From assembly GCA_040380755.1 (NCBI GenBank), contig JBEIIL010000001.1:13388-77387 (forward strand): a stretch of DNA of 64,000 bases. Reading direction: 5' to 3'. Each line of letters starts with the position of its first letter. The first letter of the stretch is position 1. Both the position numbers and the translations under genes were made by a program. The notes under the pieces are model-generated. The model was not told where the DNA came from and did not search any database. It saw nothing but the letters and a program-made list of their open reading frames with translations. Of this stretch, positions 8,737 through 20,870 are shown piece after piece. The DNA is from Alsobacter sp040380755. Lineage in GTDB: Bacteria > Pseudomonadota > Alphaproteobacteria > Rhizobiales > Beijerinckiaceae.

Positions 8737-9798
8737 ATGGCTGGAAACGTGCCGGATCGCGATTACAGCGTGAAACTGGCCGAGGAAGCTGTCGGCCAGA
8801 TGCGGACACATCACGCACCTGGCTATCCCAAATCCTATGAAGTCTGGTACACGCACCTTGCGGGCCAGAATCCGGGCCTTAGCCGCGCTATCGCCGACAT
8901 TCTCAGTCGCGGCGTCGAGATCAGCGAAAGCGCGATCGAGCAGCTTTACGACAAGTTCCTGTGCTCGACTCGTGTTGCCGAGAATGCCGAGCAGGCCAGC
9001 ATTGGCATGATCCAAGAGATCGACAAGGTCATGGAGATGGTCGATGCCGCGCTCGGCTCGACCGCGAATTACGGCAATTCGCTTGAAGAAATCACCGCAG
9101 ATCTCGATGGCAATTCCGATCGCGGCAACATCCGCGACCTGGTGAGCCGGCTGGTGAGTGCGACCCGCGAGACCGTCGCGACGAACCGCTCGCTGGAAAC
9201 CCGCCTCAAGGAAACCCGCGGCGAGATCCAGGACCTTCGCGAAAATCTCGAGGTTATCCGTACCGAATCGCTGACCGACCCGCTGACCACGCTGGCCAAC
9301 CGCAAGCATCTCGATGCGGTACTGCTGAAGACGATCGACCAGTCCACGCTCACCGGCGAGCCGCTGACCGTGATGATGATCGATGTCGACAAGTTCAAGG
9401 TGTTCAACGACACGTGGGGGCATCTCACTGGCGACCAGGTGCTGCGCCTCGTCGCCCTGTCGATCAAGGGTGCGGTGCGGCCGACCGACACCGCAGCCCG
9501 CTTCGGCGGCGAAGAATTCGCGATCGTGATGCCGCAGTCGTCGCTGAAGTCCGGGACCCTTGTGGCCGAGCGTATTCGCCAGACGGTCATGAGCCGCGAA
9601 CTGGTGAAGCGGTCGACCGGCGAGGCGCTCGGGCGCCTGACGGTGTCGATCGGCATTGCCACCCTGCAGAAGGGCGACACGGCGTCGCTGCTGGTGGAGC
9701 GGGCCGACAAGTGCCTCCTGGTTGCCAAGCGGACCGGCCGCAACAAGTGCGTGTCAGAAGCCGATGTGGCCCCCGAAGAACTTGCCAAGGTGGCCTGA
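8737..9798 (+). CDS. Diguanylate cyclase (GGDEF domain)
   Basis: Cytoplasmic enzyme, 353 residues, predicted to make cyclic di-GMP from two GTP. The C-terminal GGDEF domain has the active signature GGEEF at residues 257-261 and a product-inhibition I-site RPTD (248-251) exactly five residues before it, so it should be active and feedback-limited. The N-terminal 150 residues are helical (PKSYEVWYTHLAGQNPGLS) and lead into a coiled coil at about 140-170, probably a dimerising sensory region. It has no membrane helix. ATG 8737 has a GGAG site nine bases upstream; the longer in-frame start would be TTG at 8677, inside the CtrA-type box. Confidence 0.93.
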   Translation: MAGNVPDRDYSVKLAEEAVGQMRTHHAPGYPKSYEVWYTHLAGQNPGLSRAIADILSRGVEISESAIEQLYDKFLCSTRVAENAEQASIGMIQEIDKVMEMVDAALGSTANYGNSLEEITADLDGNSDRGNIRDLVSRLVSATRETVATNRSLETRLKETRGEIQDLRENLEVIRTESLTDPLTTLANRKHLDAVLLKTIDQSTLTGEPLTVMMIDVDKFKVFNDTWGHLTGDQVLRLVALSIKGAVRPTDTAARFGGEEFAIVMPQSSLKSGTLVAERIRQTVMSRELVKRSTGEALGRLTVSIGIATLQKGDTASLLVERADKCLLVAKRTGRNKCVSEADVAPEELAKVA

Positions 9799-9814
9799 GG
9801 CATCCTCAGGCCTT
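9792..9814 (+). terminator. Hairpin overlapping the diguanylate cyclase stop
   Basis: GGCCTGAGG (9792-9800), CAT loop and CCTCAGGCC (9804-9812) form a perfect 9-bp stem that includes the TGA stop, followed by only two T residues. It is probably a weak or factor-assisted terminator. Confidence 0.5.
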
Positions 9815-9965
9815 GGCCAAGAGCCGAGCGCGGATGGTCCGGGCCTGAGCGATCGCGCAGCCCGAACGGCCATCCGGTTCGCCCGGGCTTCGAAATTCCC
9901 CTTTACGCCAGTTCCGCAGGAACCGTGCGTGGTTGAGGCAGACCCCTGCCCTCAGGCCCTGGCCC

Positions 9966-9987
9966 ACCCCTGCCTGCAGGCAGGGGT
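9966..9987. terminator. GC palindrome between convergent genes
   Basis: A perfect inverted repeat with arms CCCCTGCCTG (9967-9976) and CAGGCAGGGG (9977-9986), extended by one A-T pair. It sits just past the end of the Fe-S carrier gene. No T-run follows, so a terminator role is only suggested by position. Confidence 0.35.
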
Positions 9988-9992
9988 TGAGC

Positions 9993-10373
9993 TCAGGCGC
10001 GGGCCAGATCCTCGGGCCGAGCCGGCGTCAGCGCCACCGACTCGCCGCAACCGCAGGCGGATGTCTGGTTCGGGTTGTTGAACGCGAACTGGGACGCGAG
10101 CTTCGACGTCTTGAAATCCATCTCGGTGCCGAGCAGGAACAGGACCGCCTTCGGTTCGACCAGAATGGTAACGCCCCGATCCTCGACGACCTCGTCGCCG
10201 GGCCGGACCGAATCCGCATAGTCCATGGTGTAGGACATGCCCGCGCAGCCGCCGTTACGCACGCCGACGCGCACCCCGACAATCGGCGTCTCCGACTGAT
10301 CGATGATCGCCTTCACCCGCGTGGCGGCGGCCTCGGTGATCGACATCACCTTCAGCTTCGGCATGGAACCCAT
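9993..10373 (-). CDS. A-type iron-sulfur carrier (IscA/SufA/ErpA family)
   Basis: Predicted protein of 126 residues that accepts nascent Fe-S clusters and delivers them to apoproteins. The three cluster-binding cysteines are present: C43 in RNGGCAGMSY, and C107 and C109 in the C-terminal CGCG motif. The usual family length is 105-125 residues. Start chosen at the ATG ending at 10373; a second in-frame ATG is three codons later. The frame continues far upstream but loses family character. In many Rhizobiales this gene ends a suf cluster, but here no other suf gene is adjacent, so I cannot choose between SufA and ErpA. Confidence 0.92.
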   Translation of the reverse strand: MGSMPKLKVMSITEAAATRVKAIIDQSETPIVGVRVGVRNGGCAGMSYTMDYADSVRPGDEVVEDRGVTILVEPKAVLFLLGTEMDFKTSKLASQFAFNNPNQTSACGCGESVALTPARPEDLARA

Positions 10374-10502
10374 CGTAGCGTCTCCTCCACAGCCGGGTTC
10401 AAGGCCCGGGGCAGGTGCATCAGCGTACTGTAACAACGATTGAGGTCCTGTGAAGACCATGTGCGAGGCCGGTGACCCCGGCAGCCCCTGCGGAGGCCGG
10501 CG

Positions 10503-11129
10503 ATGCTCGATTATTTCACCTCGGCATTGGTGACGCTGCTGGTCACGGTTGATCCGCCCGGGCTGGCGCCACTGTTTCTCGGCGTGACCCCGGGCATGTC
10601 CAAAGCCGAGCGGCGACAGGTCGCCATAAGGGCGGTCATCATCGCTTTCGCGATCATGGCGGCCTCTGGCCTCGTCGGGGCGCAGCTGCTCGGCGCTTTG
10701 GGCATCGGGCTGCCGGCCTTCCGCACGGCCGGCGGCCTGCTGCTGTTCTGGATCGCGTTCGAGATGGTGTTTGGGCGCCGCAACGACCGCAAGAGCGAGC
10801 AGGCAACCACGGCGATCACCATCGACCACATTCGCAATGTCGCGGCCTTTCCGCTGGCGATCCCACTGATGGCGGGCCCGGGCGCGCTGACCGCCACGAT
10901 CCTGCTCGCCGGCCGCGCCGAAGGCGATCTGCTTCGGCTCGCCGTGCTGATGGCGGTCATCGCCGGGGTGATGCTGTCGTGCCTTCTGGTCTTCCTGGCC
11001 GCGGGTCGGATCTCCGGCTGGCTCGGCGTCACCGGCAATGTGGTGCTCACCCGCCTGCTCGGCGTGATCCTGGCGGCACTTGCCGTGCAGTTCGTCGCCG
11101 ATGGCGTGCGCGCCATCGTGGCTGGCTGA
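10503..11129 (+). CDS. MarC family integral membrane protein
   Basis: Predicted protein of 208 residues with six hydrophobic helices. It opens with the family signature (LVTVDPPGLAPLFLG) and has the repeated pattern IPLMAGPGALTATILL, which in MarC proteins (UPF0056) forms the second half of a pseudo-repeat. The family was once linked to multiple antibiotic resistance, but no transport function is established. Its stop codon lies one base from the stop of the convergent M20 peptidase gene. Confidence 0.9.
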   Translation: MLDYFTSALVTLLVTVDPPGLAPLFLGVTPGMSKAERRQVAIRAVIIAFAIMAASGLVGAQLLGALGIGLPAFRTAGGLLLFWIAFEMVFGRRNDRKSEQATTAITIDHIRNVAAFPLAIPLMAGPGALTATILLAGRAEGDLLRLAVLMAVIAGVMLSCLLVFLAAGRISGWLGVTGNVVLTRLLGVILAALAVQFVADGVRAIVAG

Positions 11130-11130
11130 C

Positions 11131-12252
11131 CTACAGCGCGCGGATCAGAGCCTCGATCAGCCGGCTGCGCGGCGCCAGCGACGACACCAGCGCATGTTCC
11201 TGCAGGGTGTGGGCGCCATCGCCGTCAATGCCGAGACCGTCGAGCGTCGGAACGCCCAGTGCTGCGGTGAAGTTGCCATCGCTGCCACCGCCGGTCAGCG
11301 GCACATCCTGCAGGTCGATGCCAAGCGGCACCGCCAGTGCCCGTGCCTTTTCAAACAGGGCAGCAACCTCTGGCGTCTTGGCGTAGGGCGGCCGGTTCAT
11401 GCCGCCCGTGACGGTGATGCGGATGTCCGGGCCGACAGCCCTCAAGCCGTTGATGCGCCCGCACAACTCCTCGCCGTCCGCCAGCGTGGCGACACGCAGG
11501 TCGACCACGAACCGCGCGTGATGAGGGATGACATTCGCGGCGGTCCCGCCCGAAACCTGGCCGACCGTCGTCGTGACCTGACGGGCATAGTCGGTCAGGG
11601 CCTCGATGGCGAGGATCTGATGGGCCGCCTCGCGGATGGCGCTGCGGCCATCGGGATGGCGTGAGCCTGCATGGGACGGGCGCCCCTCGATGTGAACATC
11701 GAAGCGCGCGACTCCCTTGCGTCCGGTCACCACCTTGCCACCGTCGCGCGCCGGCTCGGTTACCAGCACGTGCGAGGCCGTGCGAGCCTTCGCCTCGATG
11801 ATGTCGCGGCTGGTCGGCGAGCCGATCTCCTCGTCGGGGGTGAACAGGAAGGTGATGGGGCGTGTCAGCGCATTCGCGGCAACCGCGCGCCGCACTGCGG
11901 CTAGGGCGAGGAAGGCGCCCCCCTTCATGTCGTAGATGCCGGGGCCGTAGAAGCGGTCACCCTCGATGCGCATGGGCAGGTCGGCGGCCAGCGTGCCCAG
12001 CGGGTGCACCGTGTCGACATGCGACAGCAGCAGCAGGCCCGGGGCCCCCGTCCGTGGTCCGGCGCTGAGCTCGAGCGTGTCGCCGAGGCCATCACGTCCG
12101 GCGTGGCGCTGCACGCCGATCGGCGAGCCGGCCACCGCCGCCGCGACGGCGTCGATCATGCGGTTGACGCCGGGCGTGTCCGAAGTCGGGCTCTCGGTTC
12201 CGACCCAGCCACGCAATTCGGCCACCATCGCGTCGACGTCCAGTCCACTCAT
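11131..12252 (-). CDS. M20 family metallopeptidase (glutamate carboxypeptidase-like)
   Basis: Predicted 373-residue dinuclear zinc amidohydrolase of the ArgE/DapE/carboxypeptidase G2 clan. Metal and catalytic motifs are in order: LSHVDT (zinc-1 His and catalytic Asp), YDMKGG (bridging Asp), TPDEEIGS (catalytic Glu and zinc-2 Glu), a TEP block, and GDGAHTLQEH (C-terminal His). The dimerisation domain contains RPSHAGSRHPDGRSA. It resembles carboxypeptidase G2-type enzymes (folate or gamma-Glu peptides) more than DapE, but the substrate is inferred only from overall pattern. Single gene. Confidence 0.9.
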   Translation of the reverse strand: MSGLDVDAMVAELRGWVGTESPTSDTPGVNRMIDAVAAAVAGSPIGVQRHAGRDGLGDTLELSAGPRTGAPGLLLLSHVDTVHPLGTLAADLPMRIEGDRFYGPGIYDMKGGAFLALAAVRRAVAANALTRPITFLFTPDEEIGSPTSRDIIEAKARTASHVLVTEPARDGGKVVTGRKGVARFDVHIEGRPSHAGSRHPDGRSAIREAAHQILAIEALTDYARQVTTTVGQVSGGTAANVIPHHARFVVDLRVATLADGEELCGRINGLRAVGPDIRITVTGGMNRPPYAKTPEVAALFEKARALAVPLGIDLQDVPLTGGGSDGNFTAALGVPTLDGLGIDGDGAHTLQEHALVSSLAPRSRLIEALIRAL

Positions 12253-12336
12253 GGCAGGTCCTTGAATCGGGGCCCCTCGCCCCGCAGGTTCAGCATAGGC
12301 AGGCTGTACCGTGCCCAGAAGCGCGAAGGCCGCGGA

Positions 12337-13161
12337 TCAGCTGCCTGCCTCCGAAACGACGAGCCGCCGATAAAGGTGCCAGGTCGTGTGCCCGAGCACC
12401 GGCAGGACGACGAACAGGCCGGCGAAAAACGGCGCCGACGCGGCAATCAGCAGCACCACGATGATGGCGGCCCAGCCGATCATCGGCACGGGATTGGTGG
12501 TCACGGCGCGCACGCTGGTGATCATGGCGGTGACGAAATCGACGTCGCGGTCCAGCAGCAGCGGGAACGACACCACGGTGAGGGAAAACAGCACGAGAGA
12601 CAGGACCGCGCCGACAACATGGCCGATCAGCAGGAAGGTCCAGCCCTCCGGCGTCGTCAGCAGGGTTGTCAGAAAATCCCGCAGCGCGAAGGACTGGAAC
12701 CCGAAGAACAGCGCCAGCAGCAGCCGCACCTGGTACATCCAGAGCATGAAGATGAAGACGGTGACGAAGGCCATCCAGCCGAGCTCGCGCCGGCTCTGCG
12801 CCACGACGGCTCCGAGAACCGCGCTCCAGCCGAGCGGCTCACCCGTCTCCCGCCGCCGCGAGACCTCATAGAGCCCCACTGCGACAAAGGGGCCAATGAG
12901 GGCAAATCCCGCGGCCAGCGGATAGGCCAGATAGAGCATCCCCCACGAGGCCGCAGCCATCACCAGCAGCACGCCGCCCACCGCATAGATGCCGCCGAAG
13001 AACAGCCCGTATTGCGGCGCTGCCTGGAAGTCGCGCAGCCCGGCGGCCACGGAATCGGCGATGTCGGACGCGCTGATCCTGCGCAGCTGCGGATCGCGCC
13101 GGCGGACCGGTGCGACGACTGGCACGTCGGCCGCGATCTCGGCACCTTTTGTTTCCGCCAT
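12337..13161 (-). CDS. DUF2189 integral membrane protein
   Basis: Predicted protein of 274 residues with about six membrane helices. It matches the DUF2189 family by its start region (ASDIADSVAAGLRDFQAAP) followed by a glycine-rich first helix (GLFFGGIYAVGG), and by the conserved segment (PFVAVGLYEVSRRRETGE) after the second hydrophobic pair. The function of the family is unknown. ATG ending at 13161 chosen; the frame stays open for 20 more residues with cysteine-rich sequence atypical of the family. No operon partner. Confidence 0.85.
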   Translation of the reverse strand: MAETKGAEIAADVPVVAPVRRRDPQLRRISASDIADSVAAGLRDFQAAPQYGLFFGGIYAVGGVLLVMAAASWGMLYLAYPLAAGFALIGPFVAVGLYEVSRRRETGEPLGWSAVLGAVVAQSRRELGWMAFVTVFIFMLWMYQVRLLLALFFGFQSFALRDFLTTLLTTPEGWTFLLIGHVVGAVLSLVLFSLTVVSFPLLLDRDVDFVTAMITSVRAVTTNPVPMIGWAAIIVVLLIAASAPFFAGLFVVLPVLGHTTWHLYRRLVVSEAGS

Positions 13162-13287
13162 CGCGCTCCTCCCCTCCACACATGCGTTGTGCGACAGGAT
13201 GCCATAGCAACACATTGGCACAAGCGACGGCGCAGGATCACACGATCTGCGTCACGCCGTCAGCACCCCACGTGTGCCGCCGAGGCC

Positions 13288-13827
13288 CTAGAACGGAATG
13301 TCGTCGTCGAGATCGCTGCCGCGGTCGCCGCCCGCCGGCGCGGGCTTGCGGTCCATCGGCGAGGCGCGACCGAAATCGCCGCCGCGGCCGCCGGAGCCGC
13401 CGCCACCTGAGTAGGATCCGCCGCCACCGCCGGCAAAGGAGCCGCCGTCATCCTCCATCGCGCCGGCGGCCTGGCCGCGACCGCCCAGCAGGGTCATCTC
13501 GCCGCGATAGCGCTGCAGCACGATCTCGGTCGAATAGCGCTCGGCGCCGTCCTTGTCGGTGTATTTGCGGGTCTGGAGCTGGCCCTCGATGTACACCGTC
13601 GAGCCCTTCTTCAGATACTGCTCGGCGACCTTGGCGAGGTTCTCGTTGAAGATCACCACGTTGTGCCACTCGGTGCGCTCCTTGCGCTCGCCCGACCCCT
13701 TGTCACGCCAGGTCTCGGTGGTGGCGAGACGCAGGTTGACGACCGGCTCGCCGGAATTCAGCCGGCGGACCTCGGGATCGCGGCCGAGATTGCCGACGAG
13801 AATGACCTTGTTGACGCTGCCTGACAT
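13288..13827 (-). CDS. ssb: Single-stranded DNA-binding protein
   Basis: Predicted protein of 179 residues that coats single-stranded DNA and recruits repair and replication proteins. The OB-fold occupies residues 1-110 (opening SVNKVILVGNLGRDPEVR). It is followed by a flexible Gly/Ser-rich linker with several GGGG runs, and then the acidic partner-binding tip DDDIPF at the extreme C-terminus. Divergent from uvrA, with a LexA-type box between them, so both are probably DNA-damage-inducible. Confidence 0.97.
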   Translation of the reverse strand: MSGSVNKVILVGNLGRDPEVRRLNSGEPVVNLRLATTETWRDKGSGERKERTEWHNVVIFNENLAKVAEQYLKKGSTVYIEGQLQTRKYTDKDGAERYSTEIVLQRYRGEMTLLGGRGQAAGAMEDDGGSFAGGGGGSYSGGGGSGGRGGDFGRASPMDRKPAPAGGDRGSDLDDDIPF

Positions 13828-13932
13828 GGCGCACTCCTCAGGGGTTTGTTAGCCGTGACCTTACCGCAAGGCGCCCGGGCGAACCTCCGCCGGTGGCGGT
13901 GGCGCCCAGTTATCCACATCGCCTGCCATTTT

Positions 13933-13947
13933 GTTCCCGTTGTGTTC
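13933..13947. promoter_or_regulatory. LexA (SOS) box between ssb and uvrA
   Basis: GTTC, seven bases, GTTC: an exact match to the alphaproteobacterial LexA consensus. It lies in the 260-bp divergent gap, 106 bp from the ssb start and 141 bp from the uvrA start, and could control both genes. Confidence 0.8.
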
Positions 13948-14087
13948 CTATCAGGAGCAGACTACAAGGGCAAGTGACGCTTTGCCCTGTTGCCGCGCGG
14001 GCCGCCGCACTAGGTAATGGGGCTTCGCACGATCACAGGACGCTGCCGGCCCGGCCGGCACGACGCATCGACCGCGCAGGGGCCGCC

Positions 14088-17018
<2,931 letters not shown>

Positions 17019-17116
17019 CGCCAGGGACAAGAACGGCAGCGCCGCGCAACGCTTGAACCCGCGCCGCGTTGACGCCACATGACGGGTCCGGATAGCCCCG
17101 GCCGCCGGAGACCATC

Positions 17117-17584
17117 ATGGCCCTGCCCCCTGTGCCCGCTCCTCTCGCCTACTCCCCTGCCCCCGCGGACGTCGCCGGTGTCCTGGCCGGCCGGATCGGC
17201 GCATTCCTGGTCGACTTCGTCGTCATTGGCGTCCTGGTGCTGGTGTTTTCAGCCGTTGTGATGGTGCTGGGCGTCTTCACCTTCGGGCTGGCATGGCTGC
17301 TGATGCCAGCGCTCGTGCCGCTGGTGGCGCTGGTCTACAACGGCATCACCGTTTCTGGGCCACGGCGCGGCACCTGGGGCATGCGCACCTTCGGCATCGA
17401 GATGCGCATGGCCGAATCAGGCGGGCCGGTGCCGTTCGTGGTGGCGGCCGTTCACGCGATCTTTTTCTACGTCAGCGTGACGTTCCTGACCCCAGTCATT
17501 CTGCTGTTTGGCCTGTTCCGCAGCGACAGGCGACTTCTGCACGACCTTTTTGCCGGAACCATCACCGTGCGCCGCCTGCCCTGA
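17117..17584 (+). CDS. RDD family membrane protein
   Basis: Predicted 155-residue integral membrane protein with three hydrophobic helices. RDD proteins are named for Arg-Asp-Asp residues in helices 1 and 3: here R and D in the first helix region (GRIGAFLVDFVV) and the later RRLLHDLFAGT ending. The central segment (RRGTWGMRTFGIEMR) is the conserved loop. Proposed roles include ion or proton exchange, unproven here. Lies just before bpt on the same strand, with a 69-base gap. Confidence 0.88.
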   Translation: MALPPVPAPLAYSPAPADVAGVLAGRIGAFLVDFVVIGVLVLVFSAVVMVLGVFTFGLAWLLMPALVPLVALVYNGITVSGPRRGTWGMRTFGIEMRMAESGGPVPFVVAAVHAIFFYVSVTFLTPVILLFGLFRSDRRLLHDLFAGTITVRRLP

Positions 17585-17653
17585 CGCCGCCCGGTTCCGC
17601 CGCCAGCACGGCGGTGTTATCGTGACGGCGGCTTCAGCCACCGGAAAACGCGC

Positions 17654-18400
17654 TTGACGACCCAGTCCCGCGACCAGCCCCAGTTCTACCTGACGGCACC
17701 GACGCCGTGCCCCTATCTGCCGGGGCGGATGGAGCGGAAGGTCTTCACCCATCTCATCGGCAAGCGCGCCAGCGAACTCAACGACGTTCTGACCCATGGC
17801 GGCTTTCGCCGATCCCAGACCATTGCGTACCGGCCGGCCTGTGACGGCTGCCGCGCCTGCGTCTCGGTACGGGTGCTGGTGGATGCCTTCAGGCCGTCCC
17901 GCAACCTGCGCCGGGTGGACGAGGCGAATGCCGACCTTGTCGGCGAGGTGAAGCAGAACCTGCCGACATCCGAGCAGTATTCGCTGTTCCGCCACTATCT
18001 CGACAGCCGACACGCGGATGGCGGCATGGCCGACATGACGGCGCTCGACTTCGCCATGATGGTCGAGGACAGCCATGTGGATACCTGCGTTGTCGAATAT
18101 CGCCGGCGTGGGCCCGATACGGCGATCAACGGGCGCGGCGCCGGGCCTGTCGTGGCGGCGGCCCTGTCCGACGTCCTCGCCGACGGATTGTCGATGGTCT
18201 ACTCGTTCTTCGACCCGGACGAGGCGACCCGAAGCCTCGGCACGTTCATGATCCTCGACCACATCGCGCGGGCACGGCGCATGGGGCTGCCTTACGTGTA
18301 TCTGGGCTACTGGGTCGAGGGATCGGCCAAGATGGCCTACAAGGCGCGCTTCGCGCCGCAGGAACGCCTGCACGCCCATGGCTGGGAGCGCTACGACTAG
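17654..18400 (+). CDS. bpt: Aspartate/glutamate leucyltransferase
   Basis: Predicted 248-residue aminoacyl-tRNA-protein transferase that adds leucine to N-terminal Asp or Glu, marking proteins for ClpS/ClpAP (bacterial N-end rule). The N-terminal region (FYLTAPTPCPYLPG) and the cysteine block (PACDGCRACVSVRV) are family hallmarks. The C-terminal GNAT-like half contains FFDPDEATRSLGTFMILDHI and PYVYLGYWVEGSAKMAYKA. The start is apparently TTG at 17654, because no ATG or GTG lies before the conserved region and the length is then normal. Convergent with parC. Confidence 0.93.
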   Translation: MTTQSRDQPQFYLTAPTPCPYLPGRMERKVFTHLIGKRASELNDVLTHGGFRRSQTIAYRPACDGCRACVSVRVLVDAFRPSRNLRRVDEANADLVGEVKQNLPTSEQYSLFRHYLDSRHADGGMADMTALDFAMMVEDSHVDTCVVEYRRRGPDTAINGRGAGPVVAAALSDVLADGLSMVYSFFDPDEATRSLGTFMILDHIARARRMGLPYVYLGYWVEGSAKMAYKARFAPQERLHAHGWERYD

Positions 18401-18442
18401 GCCTTGACGGGCCGGGTTTCCGCCTCCCCCAAGGCGCGTGCT

Positions 18443-20692
18443 TCAGCCGAACCGGTTCGACTTGGGGAACCCCTTCGGCGGCAGGCGGCCGGCCTCGGCG
18501 CGGTTACCCAACCAGTCCTTGAGGTCGGCGGCCGACACCGTCCAGGTGCGGCCGGAGGTATCGCGCCAGGTCAGGCCCTCGGCGAGGGGGAAGACCTTCA
18601 GGTCTGAGACCCCGCCATCCTTGTAGCGCTGCAACCGGACACCCTTGCCACGTCCCATGTCGGGGACCTGTGACAGCGGAAACACCAGCAGCTTGCGGTT
18701 CTCGCCGACGATGGCGACATGATCGCCGTCGACCGGCACCATCGGCAAGGCGCGGTGCGGCGGATCGAGCGTCAGCACGTTGCGGCCCTTGCGGGTCGTC
18801 GCAATCACGTCCTCGGCGGTGACGACGAAGCCGCGCCCCTCCGTCGACAGGGCAAAGAGCTTCGTCCCCGGGCGCCACGGCCAGGCTGCAACAATGTCGG
18901 CGTCCTCGTCGATGTCGGCCATCAGCCGCACCGGGTCGCCGAACCCGCGTCCGCCCGGCAGTTTCGCCGCCTCCAGGGTGAAGACCTTGCCGTTGGATGC
19001 CAGCACCAGGATTCGCGTCGTGGTCTCGCAGTGGAACGAGGTGGCGAGCCCGTCGTCGCCCTTGAACTGCAGGGCCGACAGATCCTGCACGTGCCCCTTG
19101 AGGGCCCGGATCCAGCCCTTCTTCGTCACCACGACCGTGAGGGGCTCGCGCTCCACCATAGCCTCGGCGAGGTCGAGATCGGCGGCGGCCGGCGGATCGG
19201 CGAAGATCGTGCGGCGATGGCCGAGCGGCGTCTCAGGACCGAAGCGCTTCTTGACCTCGCGGATGTCCCAGGAGATCGCCTTCCACTGAGCGGCATCGGA
19301 GCCGAGCAGGGTCTCGATCTGGCCCTTCTCGAGCACGAGCGCGTCGAGCTCGCGCTTCAGCTGCATCTCCTCGAGCTTGCGCAGCGAGCGCAGGCGGGTG
19401 TTGAGGATCGCCTCGGCCTGGTTGTCGGTGAGCTGAAAGAAGCGCATCAGCTCGGCCTTGGGCTCATCCTCCTCGCGGATGATCTTGATGACCGTGTCGA
19501 GGTCCAGATAGACGATGAGCAGGCCGCGGACGATCTCCAGCCGGCGGTCGATCTGGCCGAGGCGATAGCGGGAGCGGCGCTGCAGGACCACCCGCCGGTG
19601 GTCGAGCCACTCGCGCAGCACCTCGGCGAGGCCGAGCACGCGGGGGACCACGCCGCCGGTGAGGACGTTCATGTTCATCGAGATCCGGCTCTCGAGCTCG
19701 GTGAGCCGGAACAGTGATTCCATCAGCAAAGCCGGGTCGACATTGCGCGCCCTCGGCTCCAGCACGATGCGGACGTCCTCGGCCGACTCGTCACGGACAT
19801 CGGCGAGGAGCGGCAGCTTTTTCTCGTTCAGCAGCTCGGCGATCTTTTCGATCAGCCGCGATTTCTGCACCAGATAGGGGATCTCGGTGATGACGATCAC
19901 ATAGGTGCCGCGCCCGGTCTCCTCGCGCTCCCAGCGCGCCCTCACCCGGAAGCTGCCGCGGCCGGTGCGGTAAGTCTCGGCGATAGACGCGCGCGGCTCG
20001 ACGATGACGCCGCCGGTCGGCAGGTCGGGACCCGGCACGAAGGTGAGCAGCTGCTCGGACGTAGCGGCCGGGTGGGAGATCAGATAGAGCGCCGCGTCGC
20101 AGAGCTCGGCGGCATTGTGCGGCGGGATGGACGTGGCCATGCCCACCGCGATGCCCTGCGAGCCATTGGCCAGCAGGTTCGGGAAGGCCGCCGGCAGGAC
20201 GACCGGCTCCTCGTCCTCACCATTGTAGGTGTCGCGAAAGTCGACGGCGTCCTCGTCGATGCCTTCGAGCAGCAGGCCGGCGACTTCGGTCAGGCGCGCC
20301 TCGGTGTAGCGGTAGGCGGCGGCGTTATCGCCGTCGATATTGCCAAAATTGCCCTGGCCGTCGACCAGCGGATAGCGCTGGGCGAAATCCTGCGCCAGGC
20401 GAACCAGCGCGTCATATACGGCCTGGTCGCCATGGGGATGGAACTTGCCGATGACGTCGCCGACGATGCGGGCGCATTTCTTGTGGGCGGTGCCCGGATC
20501 GAGGCGCAGCAGCCGCATCGCGTGCAGGATGCGCCGATGCACGGGCTTCAGCCCGTCGCGGGCATCCGGCAGCGCCCGGTGCATGATTGTCGACAGCGCG
20601 TAGGCGAGGTAGCGCTCCTCGAGCGCCGCCTTGAGGTCGATGGTTTCGACGCCCTTGTGGTCATCGTCGGGCGGATCGACGGGCTTGCCCAT
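18443..20692 (-). CDS. parC: DNA topoisomerase IV subunit A
   Basis: Predicted 749-residue DNA-cleaving subunit of topoisomerase IV, partner of ParE (3104-5194). The catalytic tyrosine is Y129 in AYRYTEARLTEV. The winged-helix region GKFHPHGDQAVYDALVRLA carries Gln at the position of E. coli Ser80, a replacement I recall as common in alphaproteobacterial ParC. The C-terminal third forms the DNA-wrapping beta-propeller. Starts at ATG 20692 and spans the full family length. Confidence 0.95.
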   Translation of the reverse strand: MGKPVDPPDDDHKGVETIDLKAALEERYLAYALSTIMHRALPDARDGLKPVHRRILHAMRLLRLDPGTAHKKCARIVGDVIGKFHPHGDQAVYDALVRLAQDFAQRYPLVDGQGNFGNIDGDNAAAYRYTEARLTEVAGLLLEGIDEDAVDFRDTYNGEDEEPVVLPAAFPNLLANGSQGIAVGMATSIPPHNAAELCDAALYLISHPAATSEQLLTFVPGPDLPTGGVIVEPRASIAETYRTGRGSFRVRARWEREETGRGTYVIVITEIPYLVQKSRLIEKIAELLNEKKLPLLADVRDESAEDVRIVLEPRARNVDPALLMESLFRLTELESRISMNMNVLTGGVVPRVLGLAEVLREWLDHRRVVLQRRSRYRLGQIDRRLEIVRGLLIVYLDLDTVIKIIREEDEPKAELMRFFQLTDNQAEAILNTRLRSLRKLEEMQLKRELDALVLEKGQIETLLGSDAAQWKAISWDIREVKKRFGPETPLGHRRTIFADPPAAADLDLAEAMVEREPLTVVVTKKGWIRALKGHVQDLSALQFKGDDGLATSFHCETTTRILVLASNGKVFTLEAAKLPGGRGFGDPVRLMADIDEDADIVAAWPWRPGTKLFALSTEGRGFVVTAEDVIATTRKGRNVLTLDPPHRALPMVPVDGDHVAIVGENRKLLVFPLSQVPDMGRGKGVRLQRYKDGGVSDLKVFPLAEGLTWRDTSGRTWTVSAADLKDWLGNRAEAGRLPPKGFPKSNRFG

Positions 20693-20870
20693 TTGTGGTC
20701 CAAACTGGCCTTATGGAGCGGAACGGCGCGCCGGACACCGGCCGCCGCGACCGGAACGCATACAGAACGGGCCGAGTCGGCACAAGGGTGCGGGCGGCGC
20801 AGTCCCCAGTGGCCTGCCGGCGCCAGCCGGAAGACAGCAGTTTCCTCAGGCTATTTGTCCCGACCCGGGC

